A DNA stretch of 64,000 nucleotides from Vitrella brassicaformis (Eukaryota; Sar; Vitrellaceae): positions 175,578 to 239,577 of the forward strand of contig CDMY01000738.1 in NCBI GenBank assembly GCA_001179505.1, in the 5' to 3' direction. Position numbers and translations under genes: made by a program. This document shows, in pieces, positions 34,707 to 47,081 of the stretch; within the stretch, counting starts at the first letter, position 1, and each line of letters starts with the position of its first letter. The notes below the pieces were generated by a model. It made no database searches. It was given only the letters and a program-made list of their open reading frames with translations, and was not told where the DNA came from.

Positions 34707-37590
34707 TCACCCCTTCTCCGACCCCTTCTTGGCTTTCTTCTTGCCATCCCCCTCCAGCCCAGCCTCAGCGTCCACCTGCTGCTGCGCGGGGGGCAGCTCC
34801 TCCAGCTGATCTATGTCCACCACCACGTGGCCGTTGACGCTCGCGCGCTTGCTGGCCGTGGGAGAGAGCGACTGCGACTGTCCGGGCTTGTTCCTGGGCG
34901 GGGGGACTTTGGGGGCGAATGCGGGCGGGAATGGTGGCGAGAGTGAGCGCTTGATGGGGGCCTGGATGGGGGAGTCCTTAAGGCGGAGGATGGGCGACAT
35001 GGCGGAGATGCCCTTGCCGGCCGCCTGGGCCTTCTTGATGCTGCCCTTGAACTTCCAGATGCCGCGGTCGTTCTCGGCGAACTCCCTGTGAGTGGATGAC
35101 AGACATGGTGGGTGCCCGGTTGTGCGTGTGTGTGAGTGTGCTTGCGAGTAGATGTACCTGAGCAGGCTTCTGAACGTGAAGTCCGCCAGCTCGAACTTGC
35201 GATTCATCAGTGTCTGGAACTCCTGCGAACACAACGAACAATGGCACACACACTTGTGATATAAGGCACCGACTTTCTGTGGTGTGTTGTGTGCTGTAGG
35301 CACCTGTGTGACTTCGCTCTTGGTGATGTGGTCCTGCCGCCTGAAGAGCGATATCAGCACGTCCCGGTAGGGATCCACCTGCGGGTCCTTGCGAGACTGC
35401 AGAGCCCATATACCCCTGCACACACACACACACACACACACACATTCACAGAGAGAGAGGGAGAGAGAGTGCCTTCTGTCGTGGTGTCGCCCCTACTTGA
35501 GCTCAATGGCGATGGCCGGGAGGACTTCCTGAATGTCGGCATCCGTTGTGACGGTGCCCTTGGCGTCGTGCTTGGCGTGCACGGCGGCCTTGATCTCCGC
35601 CAAGGCCTGGGCCCCGCCGTCGCGGAGGATGGTCTCGACTGTCTGTTGGAGGTGGACCTTGCTGCGGCGGTGGTGAGTGGCGTCACGCTGTCGCTGCTTC
35701 TTCTGGATCTCCTCCACCAGCTTCTGGCGACCCTCATTCCAGCGCTTGTCGAACCGATCACACACATCGGGGAACGCCTGAGAGACAGACAGACAGACAG
35801 ACAGAGAGGTGTGCAGGGCAGGGCAGGGGGGAGAGGGAGGGTGTTGGTGTTGGTGTGTGTGCGGGTGTGTGTGTACCTGTTTGAATGCGTCGTCAGGTGG
35901 GAGTTTGAACTGCCAGTGCTGCATGCGGAACTCACCCACGGCGGATAGCATCTCCGACACCCTCTCGGAATCCATTTTCACCGCCTCCTGAAACTTGCCA
36001 CGCTGCACACACACCACACACACACACCACACACCACAACACAATGCCCTTTCTCTCGGCTCATCGAATGCAGTCATGCTCGCTGACTGACCTGCACACC
36101 GGCGCCCCCCTGTCTGAGCAGCGTGAGCAGCAGGTCACGGCAGAGTGCCTCGTAGGGGTCTCTGCAGACGAGGGTCGACTTGGCGACCCAGTTGCCCATG
36201 ACGACTGTGCCGAACTCCTCAAGGAACGACAGCAGCTGCGGGTCGTCGACCGAGCGGGTCAGCAGCTGCTTCATGCGCGCAAACGTCACTACCTGCAGGT
36301 GCGTCAAGACCTTCTGAACCTGACATCCATCCCATACACACACAAAGAGACGATGTGGCGCGTGATGCCGAATGCTGTGTAAGGGGCGGGGCAGACACGC
36401 ACCTGTTGGTCGATTGTGAGTCGGGAGAGGGACAGGAAAGAGATCGGTCCTGACGCAGCATCGGCCTGCCCAGCAGCAGCAGCAGAGGTGCCGCCAGGCG
36501 CCCCTCCCTCGCCACACGCACATAGAGCGTTGAGGTAGGGTTCGACAGCCGGCAGGAAGGCCACCTCTGGCGGCGGCTTCAAGTCGGTATCCTCGTCCTC
36601 CAGCTGCTCGTCGCCATCGCTCAGCGTCAGATCTTCCTCAACGTACTCAACCTCCACCATCGACACGTCACGCGACCCCCTCCTGCTCTTGCCGCCGGGG
36701 GGCTTCTTCTGCTGCTTCTTCGGCGGCTCCTGCTGGTGCTGGTGCTGCCGCAGACCGCGCATCAGCAGCTGTCTGTGGTAGGCCTGCCCGTCATCAGCCA
36801 GCTTACAGAGGTTGTCGAACATCTCGGCGCACTCGCCCGTGTCGCAGTCGTAGAAGTAGATGTCCTGCCAGGGCTCGGCCTCCTCCATCTCGCGCTGACG
36901 CGCCTGGGACAGCGCCAAGGCCTGCTGCTCACTGACGCTCTCGCGACGCCGATACGACACCGACACTAATGGCTTCTCCTCCTTCTCCTCCTTGACGTCT
37001 GAAGCTTCAGCCTTGGCGCCCCCAGAGGCAGAAGCAGCTGCTGCTGCCGCGCCAGCCCCCTCCTCTTGCTTGACCCTCTTCTTTCTGCTGCTGCCGGCGG
37101 TCTCCTCAGGCTGCGGCTCCTGCGCCTCGTCCGGCAGAATGGCGTCCTCAGCCGCCTTGTCGACGTGGGCAAATGAGGGCCGGAACTGGCAGACCGCACT
37201 GAGAGGCGACACGGTGAGGGAGCCGCCCCGGAGGATGCCGATGGCGTATGAGCTGTCGGTGGAGGAGCTGCCTGGTTTGGACACCAGGTGGTGCCTGGCG
37301 ACAGCGTGGATGGGGTTGTCCTTGTCGTAATTGTCGGACTCGGTGTTCATCAGGTAGGACAGCCGGAGGCGGCGCTGCGTCTTCTTGATGTCGACAGTGG
37401 CCAGCTGCCCCTGGTCGCCATAGGGGCGGTAGACGGGCCGCAATGGGTACTGCAGCAGGTACAGCTCAGCGTCGGGGAGGCGGTTGATGTAGACGTCGAT
37501 TTCTCGCACGATTTCGTCGTCGGCTGACTCATCGACGTCCTGCTGATCCACATCCATGGGAGCGGCCGACGGCGAGTCTTCCTCCGCCAT
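34707..37590 (-). CDS. RPC5: DNA-directed RNA polymerase III subunit RPC5
   Basis: A long first exon (from ATG 37590) and about seven smaller ones end at TGA 34709-34707, roughly 800 residues. The amino part is typical of RPC5/Sin: VREIDVYINRLPDAELYLLQYPLRPVYRPYG, TQRRLRLSYLMNTESDNYDKD, HHLVSKPG, YAIGILRGGSLTVSPLSAVCQFRPSF and EAEPWQDIYFYD. A charged low-complexity middle follows (poly-Ala, EEKEEK, Gln/Lys runs). The carboxy part has VQKVLTHLQVVTFARMKQLL and then winged-helix-like units LISLFRRQDHITKSEVTQEFQ and ENDRGIWKFKG, ending in a Ser/Pro and Lys-rich tail. RPC5 with RPC4 aids initiation and termination by Pol III. An upstream in-frame TGG/ATG-free extension exists to 37665; the ATG at 37590 has the better context. 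Confidence 0.88.
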
Positions 37591-37905
37591 GGCTGGGTTG
37601 TCCTCGATGCTCTGGTGGTGAGCAGCTTGTCGTTGTTGCCGAAAGCTGCGTCTACAGATCCACATCCGACATCGCAGTGAGCATGGGTGTGTGAATCATT
37701 TCGAGCTGAATGGACTCGGCTTTCTCACCTTGTTCGGGATAAGATCTCTTCCAAATGAATGATGAGCACTCGCCTTTGCTCCTCCCGCAGCAGCGGTCGC
37801 GCAGCAGTTTCAGGGAGCACCCTAGGCCGCAAAAGGCGAGCTCGCCTCCCCCAGCTGCCCAGATCTGCCTTTCTTGTGCTCTTTTCCCTTGGCGGCTGCG
37901 TCAGC
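37591..37905. promoter_or_regulatory. Divergent promoter region of RPC5 and lipocalin genes
   Basis: 315 bp between chosen starts. The lipocalin frame is open upstream to an ATG at 37759, so part of this may be translated. No known box was recognised. Confidence 0.35.
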
Positions 37906-38943
37906 ATGATGGCCCTGTTGCGGATCTGCCTTGTCCTCCTTGCGCTCTCATGCATCGACGCGGCAGGCATGAAGAGCATCAAGCAGCACCCCGCAGCGCA
38001 CAAGGTGCTGACCCGCTTGTCCGCGCACGTCGACAGGGTCAAGGCGCTCAAGGAGGTGAAGCTCAAAGAGGTGCCCGAGGCACTCAAGGCCGAGTTGGCG
38101 GCCCTGAAGAAGCGCGCGACAGGGACGGTCGAGCTGCCGCCGTCGTCACGCGACTTCCCCCTGCCGCCCGTCATTGATGACGTCTACGACGCCCTGGAGA
38201 ACTTTCTGCGCGCGGTGGTTCGTCTGCTGCTGGGCGGCAAGAGAGGCAAGCTGACTATCGTCAAAGGCTTCAAGCCTGGCAGGTGGGTCACAGCTATGGC
38301 TGCACTGACTGAGGAAGTAATGCATGTGGGTGTGTCGTGTCGTGTCGACTTGCAGATATCTGGGTCGGTGGTATGAGGTGGCGAGCATCAAGAAGAGCTA
38401 CGAGAAGGGCCTGGGCGACACGACGGCCGTCTACTCCCGCGGCAAGGGCGGAACCATCAAGGCGCGCAACGCCGGCTACACCAAGAAGGGCGTGGGCAAG
38501 CAGGTGGCCATCGAGGGAGCCGTCAACTGGCCCGCCGCCAACACCAAAGACAAGGAAGGCCGACTCACGGTGGGCAGACACAGACACACACTCCAATGGA
38601 TGGATGGATGGATGGATGGAAACCAAGACACTCTGCTCTGTGTGTGGTGTGTGTCCGTGTGTGTCTGTGTGTTCAGGTGACGTTTTCGTTTCTGAAGGGT
38701 CTGGTCCGCGTGACGGCTCCGTACGTCATCATCGACCTGGGCGGAGGTGGCCCTCTGTCGTGCTTCCGCTACACCCACGCCGTTGTGTGCAACGGCCCCG
38801 CCCGCACGGCATGCTTCATCCTCTCCCGACGCAAGAAACTCCCAGACCGGCAGCTCAGGCGCATCTTCCGCAAGCTCCACGCCATGGGCTTCAACACGCG
38901 CAAGATCACTCTGACCCCGCAGCTCTACGGCATGAAGCACTGA
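37906..38943 (+). CDS. Secreted lipocalin (Blc/apolipoprotein D type)
   Basis: Three exons with stop TGA at 38941-38943. It starts MMALLRICLVLLALSCIDAAG, a signal peptide. A helical prodomain-like stretch rich in Lys, Glu and Leu follows. The lipocalin core is GFKPGRYLGRWYEVASIKKSYEKG (structurally conserved GxW), TTAVYSRGKGGTIKARNAGY, GAVNWPAA, GRLTVTFSFLKG, YVIIDLG, YTHAVVCNG and CFILSRRKKLPDRQL. The pattern fits Blc/ApoD lipocalins, which carry lipids or protect against lipid oxidation. Some algal homologues act in plastids (LCNP type). The ATG at 37906 is chosen because it puts the signal peptide first; the ATG at 37759 would add 49 residues. Confidence 0.88.
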
Positions 38944-39996
38944 CTGAGATATATGTGGAGAGAGAGAGGGGAGAGGGGGCGAGAGAAGGGGGGGCTGGGT
39001 GATTTTTCGGGCAGATGGGCTAATTGGACGAGAGAGGGGTTGGTTGGTTGGTTTTTGTGTGTGGGTGCGTGTAGTGAGTGCGGAGTGCTTTTGGGTGTTA
39101 ATTTGGTGCATGATACTATCATTCTCACGAGATGCGATTGCAGGGTGTGGTGGCTAGCTAGGACAGAAGTAGGGAAGTACAGAAGTGCCTGTAAGACGGG
39201 GGACGGGACGAGATGCTTTTACAGAGAGAAGCGATGCGATGGAACAGAGAGCCGGGGGCGCTCTGGTCTGATCGTATGCGGCCTGGTTGTCTGTCTGTCT
39301 GTCTGTCTGTGTGTGGGTATCTTGTTGTTGCTGTCTTCTGTACGGGGTTGGGGTCTGACGACCTGTGGTCAAGAACAGAGATTTTGACCAAGGATCTGTC
39401 GCCTCGACGCTGTAGGTGAGATGCAGCAAGAGACAGCACAGCACACATGACTTGTCTGTTCGCGCGATGGCCGTGGCGGGGTGCCTCTGATGATGGCAGA
39501 CAGGAAGGGTGTGGTGTGTGTATGGCCAGGGGAAGTTCTCTGCATACATACGTGTATATTAGCTACTCGACCGGCGGACGTGATGACGTGACACTCTTAC
39601 TTACACTTCGTCCGATCCCTCTCTCTCGACTACCAATCTCAATCGGATTGACAGCGATGTGATATGTAGGCATCGAGTCGCCCACTGAGTGAACCGCACT
39701 CAATAAACCGCAACACCCTCCCTACCTCGTCCTCGTATCATTTACACGCCCCCCCACGCCCCCACCAAACCGCCGCTGTACACAACACACATGAGCGCAA
39801 GTAGCAAAATCGCCTGACAGCCCTTTTTTTTTTCTGCAGTCAATCGCTATCGATAGACACACACATAGACAGATAAGAGACCAGAGGACGGGATGGATGC
39901 ATCTTTGATGCACTCATTTCGCTTCATTGACAGACAGACAGACACGCAGAGAGACTGCTAAATGCTCGGTCGAACGAGCCATCTCGGTCACATATA
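38944..39996. other. Convergent spacer
   Basis: Purine-rich GAGA stretch just after the lipocalin stop, CTGT tract at 39288-39309, a T run at 39825-39833 and CAGA tract near 39931-39944. No gene recognised. Confidence 0.5.
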
Positions 39997-42032
39997 TCAG
40001 TCGGGTAAAGGAATCCCAGCACCATACCTCACATTACCTGAAACAGCACACGACCCACGCCATCCATATAAGTGACCATCGCTGCCACGTGACGCCTTCC
40101 TGCGCGTGCTCACTTCTCTTCGCGACGGTGTCGAGCTCAGCCACGTCGTCGGCCGTCAGCCGCCAGCCAAGAGCACCGATGTTGGAAGTCGCCTGCCGCA
40201 ACCGACTCGCACCTACACACACATCCACACACACACGTGTTGGTCGGTGGCTGCCTTGTGGGTCCTGTGTGGTGTGCAGACCAGACCTGGTATGGGTATG
40301 ACGCCCTTGCTCACACACCAGTTGAGGGCCACCTGTGCAGGCTGCTTGTCGTACTTGTCTGCAAGTATCCTCAGCCTGTCGATGATCGGCGCCGCCTTTG
40401 GGAGCGTCCGCCGGTACAGCAGCCGGCGGGGCCCTTTGGGGTAGTTGGATGAGTCATCGGCCGAGTACTTGCCTGTGAGGAGCCCTTGTGCCAGCGGCGA
40501 GTAGGCCAGGATCTTGACGTTCAGCTCCTTGCAGGTGTCGTAGACGGCGAGCTCTTCCATTGGTGTCCTGTATAGCAAGCTGAACCTGACGCACAAAGTG
40601 AGACAACTAGGTCTCTCTCTCTCTCTCTGTGGCCTGGCTTACTGTATCTGATTGGTTGCGAGAGGAACGTTTCTCGCGGCCAGCTTGGCGTGCACTTTGC
40701 GCAGCATGTCTGAGCCATAGTTGCTCTGAGGAAAGAAAAACACACAGACAGACAGAGGCCTCCAGCGAGAGAGGTGCAGTGCCTGTGCGCACGAGTGCCT
40801 CTCTCCCGTGTGCATCGCGATGCCTACCACGCCAACAGCCCGCACCAATCCCTGCTCATAGCAATCTGCGCAAAAAAAAGCGACACGAAACGACTTCGTT
40901 CCCGAGCGCGTTCACACGATGGGGCGGCCCCTGTCTGTGTGTGGATTCCCTTCGCACCTGCGAGGCCGTCCCAGTAAGCCTCATTCTGCCACACCCCTGC
41001 AGGCAGGCCGAATCCCCCCCACAGCACATGGGATGAGCTGATGTCCACGTATTAAGTGTGTGTGCGTCAAAGCACCTGGGAAGTGTATCTGGTAGAGGTC
41101 AATCTGTGTCCTCCCCAGCCTCGCGAGCGAATCCCGACAAGCCTCGACCACAGCACGGCGACCCACACGCCACTGACACACACACAGCAAGCGGGCAGAC
41201 AGATACCCACACATCGCGCCCTCCCGCATAGCCAGCCATCATGGTGGGCTTCCCACCGGCAATGGAGCGAATTTCGTCGCGACGATGGGTTTGGTCTTCT
41301 CTCTTGGCGGCTCACTCGGCGTGTTCGTCAGGTAGACCTTCTCGAAGTTGCCGAGAAGCCTCTCCGACTTGCCGAGGCCGTAGACCTGATGGATGCAATC
41401 AACAACCAGGCAGACCATGATTGACGCGATGCGCCGATCTATCCAGGTCTTTCACACCTCTGCTGTGTCGACCAGGGTGATGCCGCTGTCCATGCACGTG
41501 TCAAATATACCCTGTGCACCCAGACAGACAGACAGACAGCGTGTTGCGAAACCAATGTATGTCAGTTCAGGTGAGTCACCTGCAGCTCCGGGTCCATGTC
41601 GGGGGAGTAGCTCCAGTAACCGAACGAGTCGCCCCACTGCCATGCGCCAACCCCTGCACACACAGACGCGCTGCCATCTTTGTGATAACACACTCATTCT
41701 GCCTAGGTACCCATTGGCGGCACTTTGAGTCCTCCGGCCAGCGTTATCTGCTCCTCTTGGAAAGAGATCCCCGACCCGGCCTTGTCGTTCGCAACAGACA
41801 CCGCATCCACTGTAGCAGCTGCTGCTGCTGCTGCTGACGCGCGTGGCTGCTGAAAAGCACTGCCGCACGATACCTTCCTTTTCGGGCCAACAGATGGGAC
41901 GAACGACGACAAGTGGGAAGACCACGATGGATGAAGTAGGAGAAGAGCTGTCCAGATCAACAGATGCACAGCCACTGCCCCACTGGATCTTACCAGCGGC
42001 GTGGCTGTGCGCTCGAATGAGAGATGGGCCAT
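39997..42032 (-). CDS. Aldo-keto reductase with N-terminal targeting leader
   Basis: Several exons from ATG 42032-42030. The leader (VAVHLLIWTALLLLHPSWSSHLSSF, then basic/Ser/Ala-rich) looks like a signal anchor plus transit peptide. The AKR core is MGTGVGAWQWGDSFGYW, IFDTCMDSGITLVDTAEVYG (catalytic Asp and Tyr), SERLLGNF, IVATKFAP (catalytic Lys), ACRDSLARLGRTQIDLYQIHFPG (catalytic His), VRAVGVSNYG-type, NVPLATNQIQ, VKILAYSPLAQGLLTGKY and VALNWCVSKGVIPIPG, then GALGWRLTADDVAELD. It reduces carbonyls with NADPH; the substrate is unknown. Plastid AKRs of this type (pyridoxal or detoxifying reductases) are a good guess. The end at 39997 (GAGIPLPD) uses a final GT-AG intron; without it the frame stops at 40034. 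Confidence 0.85.
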
Positions 42033-42509
42033 GCTGCAGCGCTGACAGGCCGCCAACGGCAGACCGCAACAAAGGCTGCTTGAAACGTGACAGCAGCTGT
42101 GCCAAACCTCGCGATGTGCAGGGCCAAACCTCGCGATGTGCAGGGTTTCTTAGGGTATTGGGTTCATCAAAACGATCCCTAGAGAAGGGGTGGTCTGTCG
42201 GAGTTTCGGTGAAGGAAGCGCTCCACGCGAGCGATAAGAGCGCGTTCGTGCCTGCCAGCCACCATAACATTCATCGCTCCCATTCCGCTTCCATCGCTAC
42301 CTCTTGTGTTACCTGACATCGCCGCCGGCTCTCGGTGAGCAGCGCACTGAATGCATGCAGCCAGGAGGGCCGCAGAGAGGCAGGAACAACATCAGGGTGC
42401 ATGCCTGCCTGATGGGCCAGGGGTCAATTCTGAGCGGTCCACAAGAATGCATTGTGGTGCTGTGTGTGTGGCGCAGGTGCCGCTTTGGTTGTAGACTTGA
42501 CTGTTGAAG
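42033..42509. other. Divergent spacer with a 22-bp tandem repeat and telobox-like strings
   Basis: Holds a perfect 22-bp period repeat (GCCAAACCTCGCGATGTGCA at 42101 and 42123), followed at once by AGGGTTTCTTAGGGT (42142-42156). It is the 5' region of both the AKR and the vWA gene. Confidence 0.6.
42101..42144. repeat. Perfect 22-bp tandem duplication
   Basis: GCCAAACCTCGCGATGTGCA is at 42101-42120 and again at 42123-42142, each followed by GG. It lies directly before telobox-like sequence in the AKR 5' region. Confidence 0.95.
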
Positions 42510-43189
42510 ATGGCTGACCCCGTAGGGCTGGCCATGTCTGGGATGAACCGTCGGCAGAACGCGAACCACCCGGAGGATCAGGAGCCCTCGTACAACGGTA
42601 GGAGAGGGGAGGGAGGCACATGGGCGGGCATTTGAGGGAGGCGGGGGATTGGGTGGGTGACTGAGTGGTCCATGTGCTGTGTGTGATGTGTGTGATGTTG
42701 TGTGTGGTGTTCAGGTCCCTTGAAGGTCGAGTTGCGTTTGGAGCAGAAGGCGCTGCCCCAGAACCGACAGATGGAGCTCTTCGCCGTGGTCGAACTCAAG
42801 CAGCCCAACAAAGACCATGACAAGAAGAAATTCGCCGGCAAAAAGGTAGGTAACCACACACACACACACCCTCTCACCCGCACACAATCCCTTGTCTGTG
42901 TCGGTCCTTCAGCGTTCCATTGAGGACGGGCCTGCCCCTGCGGCGGCTGCAGCTGCAGCTGCTGCCACAGGCACGAACAACTCGACCACTGACGAGGAGC
43001 TGCCTGAGGAGGAGGGTGGCATCGAGGGTGTGCCGATGGATTTGGTGTGCGTGCTGGACATCAGCGACTCCATGTGTGGGCCGAAGCTGGACAGCGTCCG
43101 CGAGACCATGGACTACATCATCCAACACGCTATGAAGGAGACTGACCGGTGGGGGTGGAGGCGGGCGACGCCAGGAATACCTTATCTTA

Positions 43190-43225
<36 letters not shown>

Positions 43226-44660
43226 TGTCAGTTTGGGCATAGTGATGTTCGACTCGGTGGCCGAGGTGCTGCTGCCGCTCAAGAATATGACACCCGAGAA
43301 CAAGTCGGCGGCCATGGTCAACGGTATGCAATCAACTCACACACACATGGACACCCACACGCACACATGGATGGATGGGTGGATGAATGTGTGTGTCAGT
43401 TATGCGTTTGGCGTCTCGCGCAGCACCAAGAACTTCGTCTCGTCCATCTTCATGATCACAGACGGCCAGGTGTGTACGCCACATGAGCACACCACCACAC
43501 ACACACACTCATCGATGTCAATGGTGCGTGTGCAGGACAGCACGTCGCCCCAGCAGGTGCAGTCGTTGTCGCGCCGTTCGATGATGATGGGCACCTCATT
43601 CTACCCATTCGGTCTGGGGAGAGCAGCGCACCAGCACCAGCACCACACACACATGCACGCACACGCACACGCACTCGTGTGTGTTGTGTTGTCTGTCCGT
43701 CTGTGTGTGTCTGCCTGCCTGCCTGCCTCTCTGTGTGTGTGTGTTAGTGATCGGTTCTGACCACAACCAGAACATCATGTCCAAATTCGCGGAACTCCAC
43801 AGCACCACATCCACCACAATAGAGGTACCTACCACATCACATGGACCTCACTAACTATGTGGCACACAACACACAGACGATATATAGCGCCAAGCATACA
43901 GCACAACACAGCACAGGACGTCTATATATCGTCAGGACGTCAATAACTTATCGGAGCAGGTGGTAGCGCAGTTCTACAATGTGGTATGTCATGCTGCCAA
44001 CACACACATGGCACACACGACACACAGACAGGGAAATGGCCTCTCTCTCTCTCTCCCTCTCTCTCTGTGTGTGTGTGTGTGTGTGCGTGTGTGCAGCGTG
44101 AGACGACTCTGAAGGACATCGAACTCGAATTCAAGTTGGAGGCGAGAATGACCCCCCCACACACGCGCACACATAGACACAAACACCGTGTGGATTGATG
44201 TGTGTGTTTATGCGTCCAGGCGACTGGTAGGGACAAGACGTTGATCAAGACTTTGCACATCGACTACCCCAACGAGATCAGCAGGGACAAGAAAAGCGCC
44301 ACCATCAGGATACCGAGCCTCCTCAAAGGTGTGTGTGGGAGGGAGAGGGCACAGACAGCCCAGCAAACCACACACACCTTCCCCACCTCCCCTCTCTCTC
44401 TGTCTCTCTCTCTCTCTCTGTTCTCATCAGCTGAGTATCGCATCCTTCTGATCGAGTTGGAGGTGCCTGAGGAGTCCTTCTCGACTGACAAGGTAGGTCA
44501 GCCACCCACCCACCCACCCGTCTGCCTGCGTCTCTCTCCCTCTCTCTCCCATGTATTTATTCTATCTGTGCAGAGCACCCGCATCTTGTCGGTGAGCGGC
44601 AACTACAGCGACATGAGAGGCCCCAAGCTCCTCTCACTCACCCGAATCGTCGAGGCGTAG
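42510..44660 (+). CDS. von Willebrand factor A-domain protein
   Basis: About ten exons, first 42510-42597, second 42715-42845. After a short polar start comes LKVELRLEQKALPQNRQMELFAVVELKQP, a poly-Ala/acidic linker, then a vWA domain: DLVCVLDISDSMCGPKLDSV with a MIDAS DxSxS, MDYIIQHAMKETDRLGIVMFD, VLLPLKNMTPENK, FVSSIFMITDGQ and GTSFYPFGLG. The part after the vWA has KTLHIDYPNEISRDKKSATIRIP, RILLIELEVPEE and LSVSGNYSDM, resembling the region found after vWA in plant WAV3/Zinc-finger-vWA proteins, but no RING is seen. It is probably a cation-dependent protein-interaction factor. The TAG at 44658-44660 is followed in the same frame by 24 more codons (see findings). Confidence 0.8.
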
Positions 44661-45018
44661 CCAGACGCTGAGGATGACGAGGGAGAGGGGGAGGGGGAGG
44701 ACGTGCCCGAGAGCAAGAAACTGCGCCGGGAGTGATCAGCAGATAGAGATAGAGCGGGGGTGGGGTGGGTTGTGGGCGTGCGGCTTGATGGATGGATGGA
44801 TGGACGGTCCCACTCGACAATTTCTTTTTTTTCGGATGGACGAAGGACGGATGAATGCATGACATCTCAATGGTAGCGTCGTCCATGCCTTTGCAAGCTC
44901 ATGAATAATTTCTTCCTGTGTGACCTTCACACCAAGTCAAAAAGCCAGTCCCTTGCACCCAATGTACAACAACACTAAAGCTGCAGAGAGGCCCTCCCCT
45001 CCCCTCCCCATGCGGCAG

Positions 45019-46201
45019 TCACGCCCCTTTGACTTCGTCTTGTCCATTGCCGTTCTGGTCCTGGCCATCTGTGGTGGGGAGCTTTCTGACGACCTTGCAG
45101 GGCACTCCCACAGCCACGCAGTCTGGCGGAATGCTCTTGGTCACCACACTGCCCGCGCCTATCACAGAGTTTCTGCAACCGTCGTGCGTGACACAGACCA
45201 CAGTCAACAACGACTGTGCACTGCACGTGTGTGCGCAAATACATGCAAAGCCGACCTGCCGATCGTGACGCCGGGCATGACGCACACGCGGCCGCCGACC
45301 CACACATTGTCCTCAATGGTGATGGGCTGACCATACCTGAACAGGGACATCAAACAAACAGCAAAGAACTCTGTGCAGGATGGGGTTGGCGGGCTGGGCT
45401 GCTCACTCACTCACTCGAGCTTGTCTTTGCGTTGCTGTGGGTCAAGAGGGTGGCCTGCATTCGTGGAATGCAGACAGACACACCATGGCAACACACCAGT
45501 AAGTCATCCATTTCTGTCGCCCCTCTGCGTATCGATGGATGGATGGATGGATGCACCCACCTCACCCCACCCCACCCCACCCCACCTCACCTGCTGTGTA
45601 GATGTGCACGCCCGGACCGAACTTGACAAACGAGCCGATCTTCACGGGCGCCACGTCAAGAATGACCGTGTCGTAGTTCATATACACATCTGACATAAAA
45701 ACATACATGGACAGCACAGTGGCAGGCAGCGAGGGAGGAATCATTCTCTCAGCCTACATACCCCTGCCAAGCTCCGTGTTGAAGCCATAGTCCACCCGGA
45801 GCGGCGGCTCGATGAAGCTCCCCTCACCGACAGCCCCGAACAGCATCCGCAGGAGGGGCATGTTGGCCGCGGCGCTCACGTCAGCCGCTCGGCGGTTGTT
45901 GTAGGCCTCACAGATGATCTGCAAAGCAAGCAGCGTGGTTGATAGATCCGCATGGGGCGATTGTGTGCCTGCCTGCCGTCACTCACCTTGGCTTCTCTGA
46001 GGCCTGAATTGAGCAGCTCGTCCACTCTGTACAGCTCCCCCGACACCTGAAATGACCACACCACAGTAGAACGAAGCAAAGCCAGCAGCTGCAGGCAGAG
46101 ATGCCATCGGTGAGATCTTCTTCGTCTACCATCTTTCGAAACTCTTCGTTTTCGAAGCGTCGCCTCCGCGAAGCACCATCCTTCTCACGTATGAGATCCA
46201 T
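45019..46201 (-). CDS. Sugar O-acetyltransferase, hexapeptide-repeat (maltose acetyltransferase type)
   Basis: About seven exons from ATG 46201-46199 to TGA 45021-45019. The start is [20 protein letters not shown] joined to [24 protein letters not shown], the Mac domain of maltose acetyltransferases. Next come [100 protein letters not shown] and [31 protein letters not shown], the left-handed beta-helix. These enzymes move acetyl from acetyl-CoA to a sugar hydroxyl. The catalytic His expected in the HPL motif after the beta-helix turn is present (HPLDPQQR). Family membership looks bacterial, so old transfer is possible, but it has introns like its neighbours. Confidence 0.88.
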
Positions 46202-46320
46202 CTTGTGGGTTGCAGGGTTGAGGTTACAGGGTTTGCAACCCTGCCGATGCAGCGCACACCACACACAATAACCAAACCAAACACCAGGTTTTTTTGGCTT
46301 TCGCTCGAAGCTTAGACACG
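46202..46320. promoter_or_regulatory. Divergent promoter with telobox-like inverted repeat
   Basis: 119 bp between ATGs. It contains GCAGGGTTGAGGTTACAGGG followed by GTTTGCAACCCTGC over 46212-46244, GGGTT/AACCC strings on both strands that can pair. Confidence 0.45.
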
Positions 46321-47044
46321 ATGAGTGAGGCGGAAGCAGAGCGGGAGGGAGAAGCGGAAGGAGGAGCTCATCGCAGCGGTCCCTCCAGTGGTGCTCGCTC
46401 CTATAGGGCTCATCCGTACCAAGGACCATACAACAGAGGCTCGGCTGACTCGGCGGGGCCAGCAGAGCAACCGGCGGAGGGCCAGGGCGATGCGGCAGCA
46501 AACAACACCACCAGCACCCACCTCAACATCAGGATCAACATGCAGCTTCTCGTAGGGGTCGACACCTGGGTGAGCGGAACGGAAAGATACGTGACTGCAA
46601 TTCGGGTGACCGGAATGATACGTGTGTGTGTGTGTGCACAGGTATCAGGGACGCCCACACTGCATTTCAACATACGGTGAGCAGACACCGGCACACGCGG
46701 AGGGCAGGGCAGGGCAGGCCAGGCCAGGCCCCCCTATGGTGCGACCGGTCAATGCACTGCAGGCGGACCACTGCGCTGTGTCGCATGTTCGGCATCTACC
46801 TGGGCCGGCTGAGCGTGCCTCCCGAGCTGGAGCCCGGCCTGCACTACATGTGCGAATTCAACTACTTCGCCACCGACGGGCGGACACACACATTCACTAG
46901 CGAGACTAGCGTGACTGGCGGGGAGGTGGGCATGGCTGACGGTGACACGATCTACGCCAGACCGACGCCCGGCTCGGCACTGGTAAGCCACACGAGATGG
47001 ATGGATGGATGGATGGAAGCGGGTGTCCGTGTGTGTGGACATTC

Positions 47045-47081
<37 letters not shown>

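Noticed and set aside
41452-42270. Minus-strand frame starting MLWWLAGTNALLSLAW as the AKR leader
   Set aside because: Its frame does not join the AKR core; the offset frame from 42032 does and also gives a plausible leader.
45019-46201. Sugar O-acetyltransferase as a recent bacterial insertion or contamination
   Set aside because: The gene has at least six introns with the same GT-rich style as its neighbours and normal base composition, so any transfer must be old.
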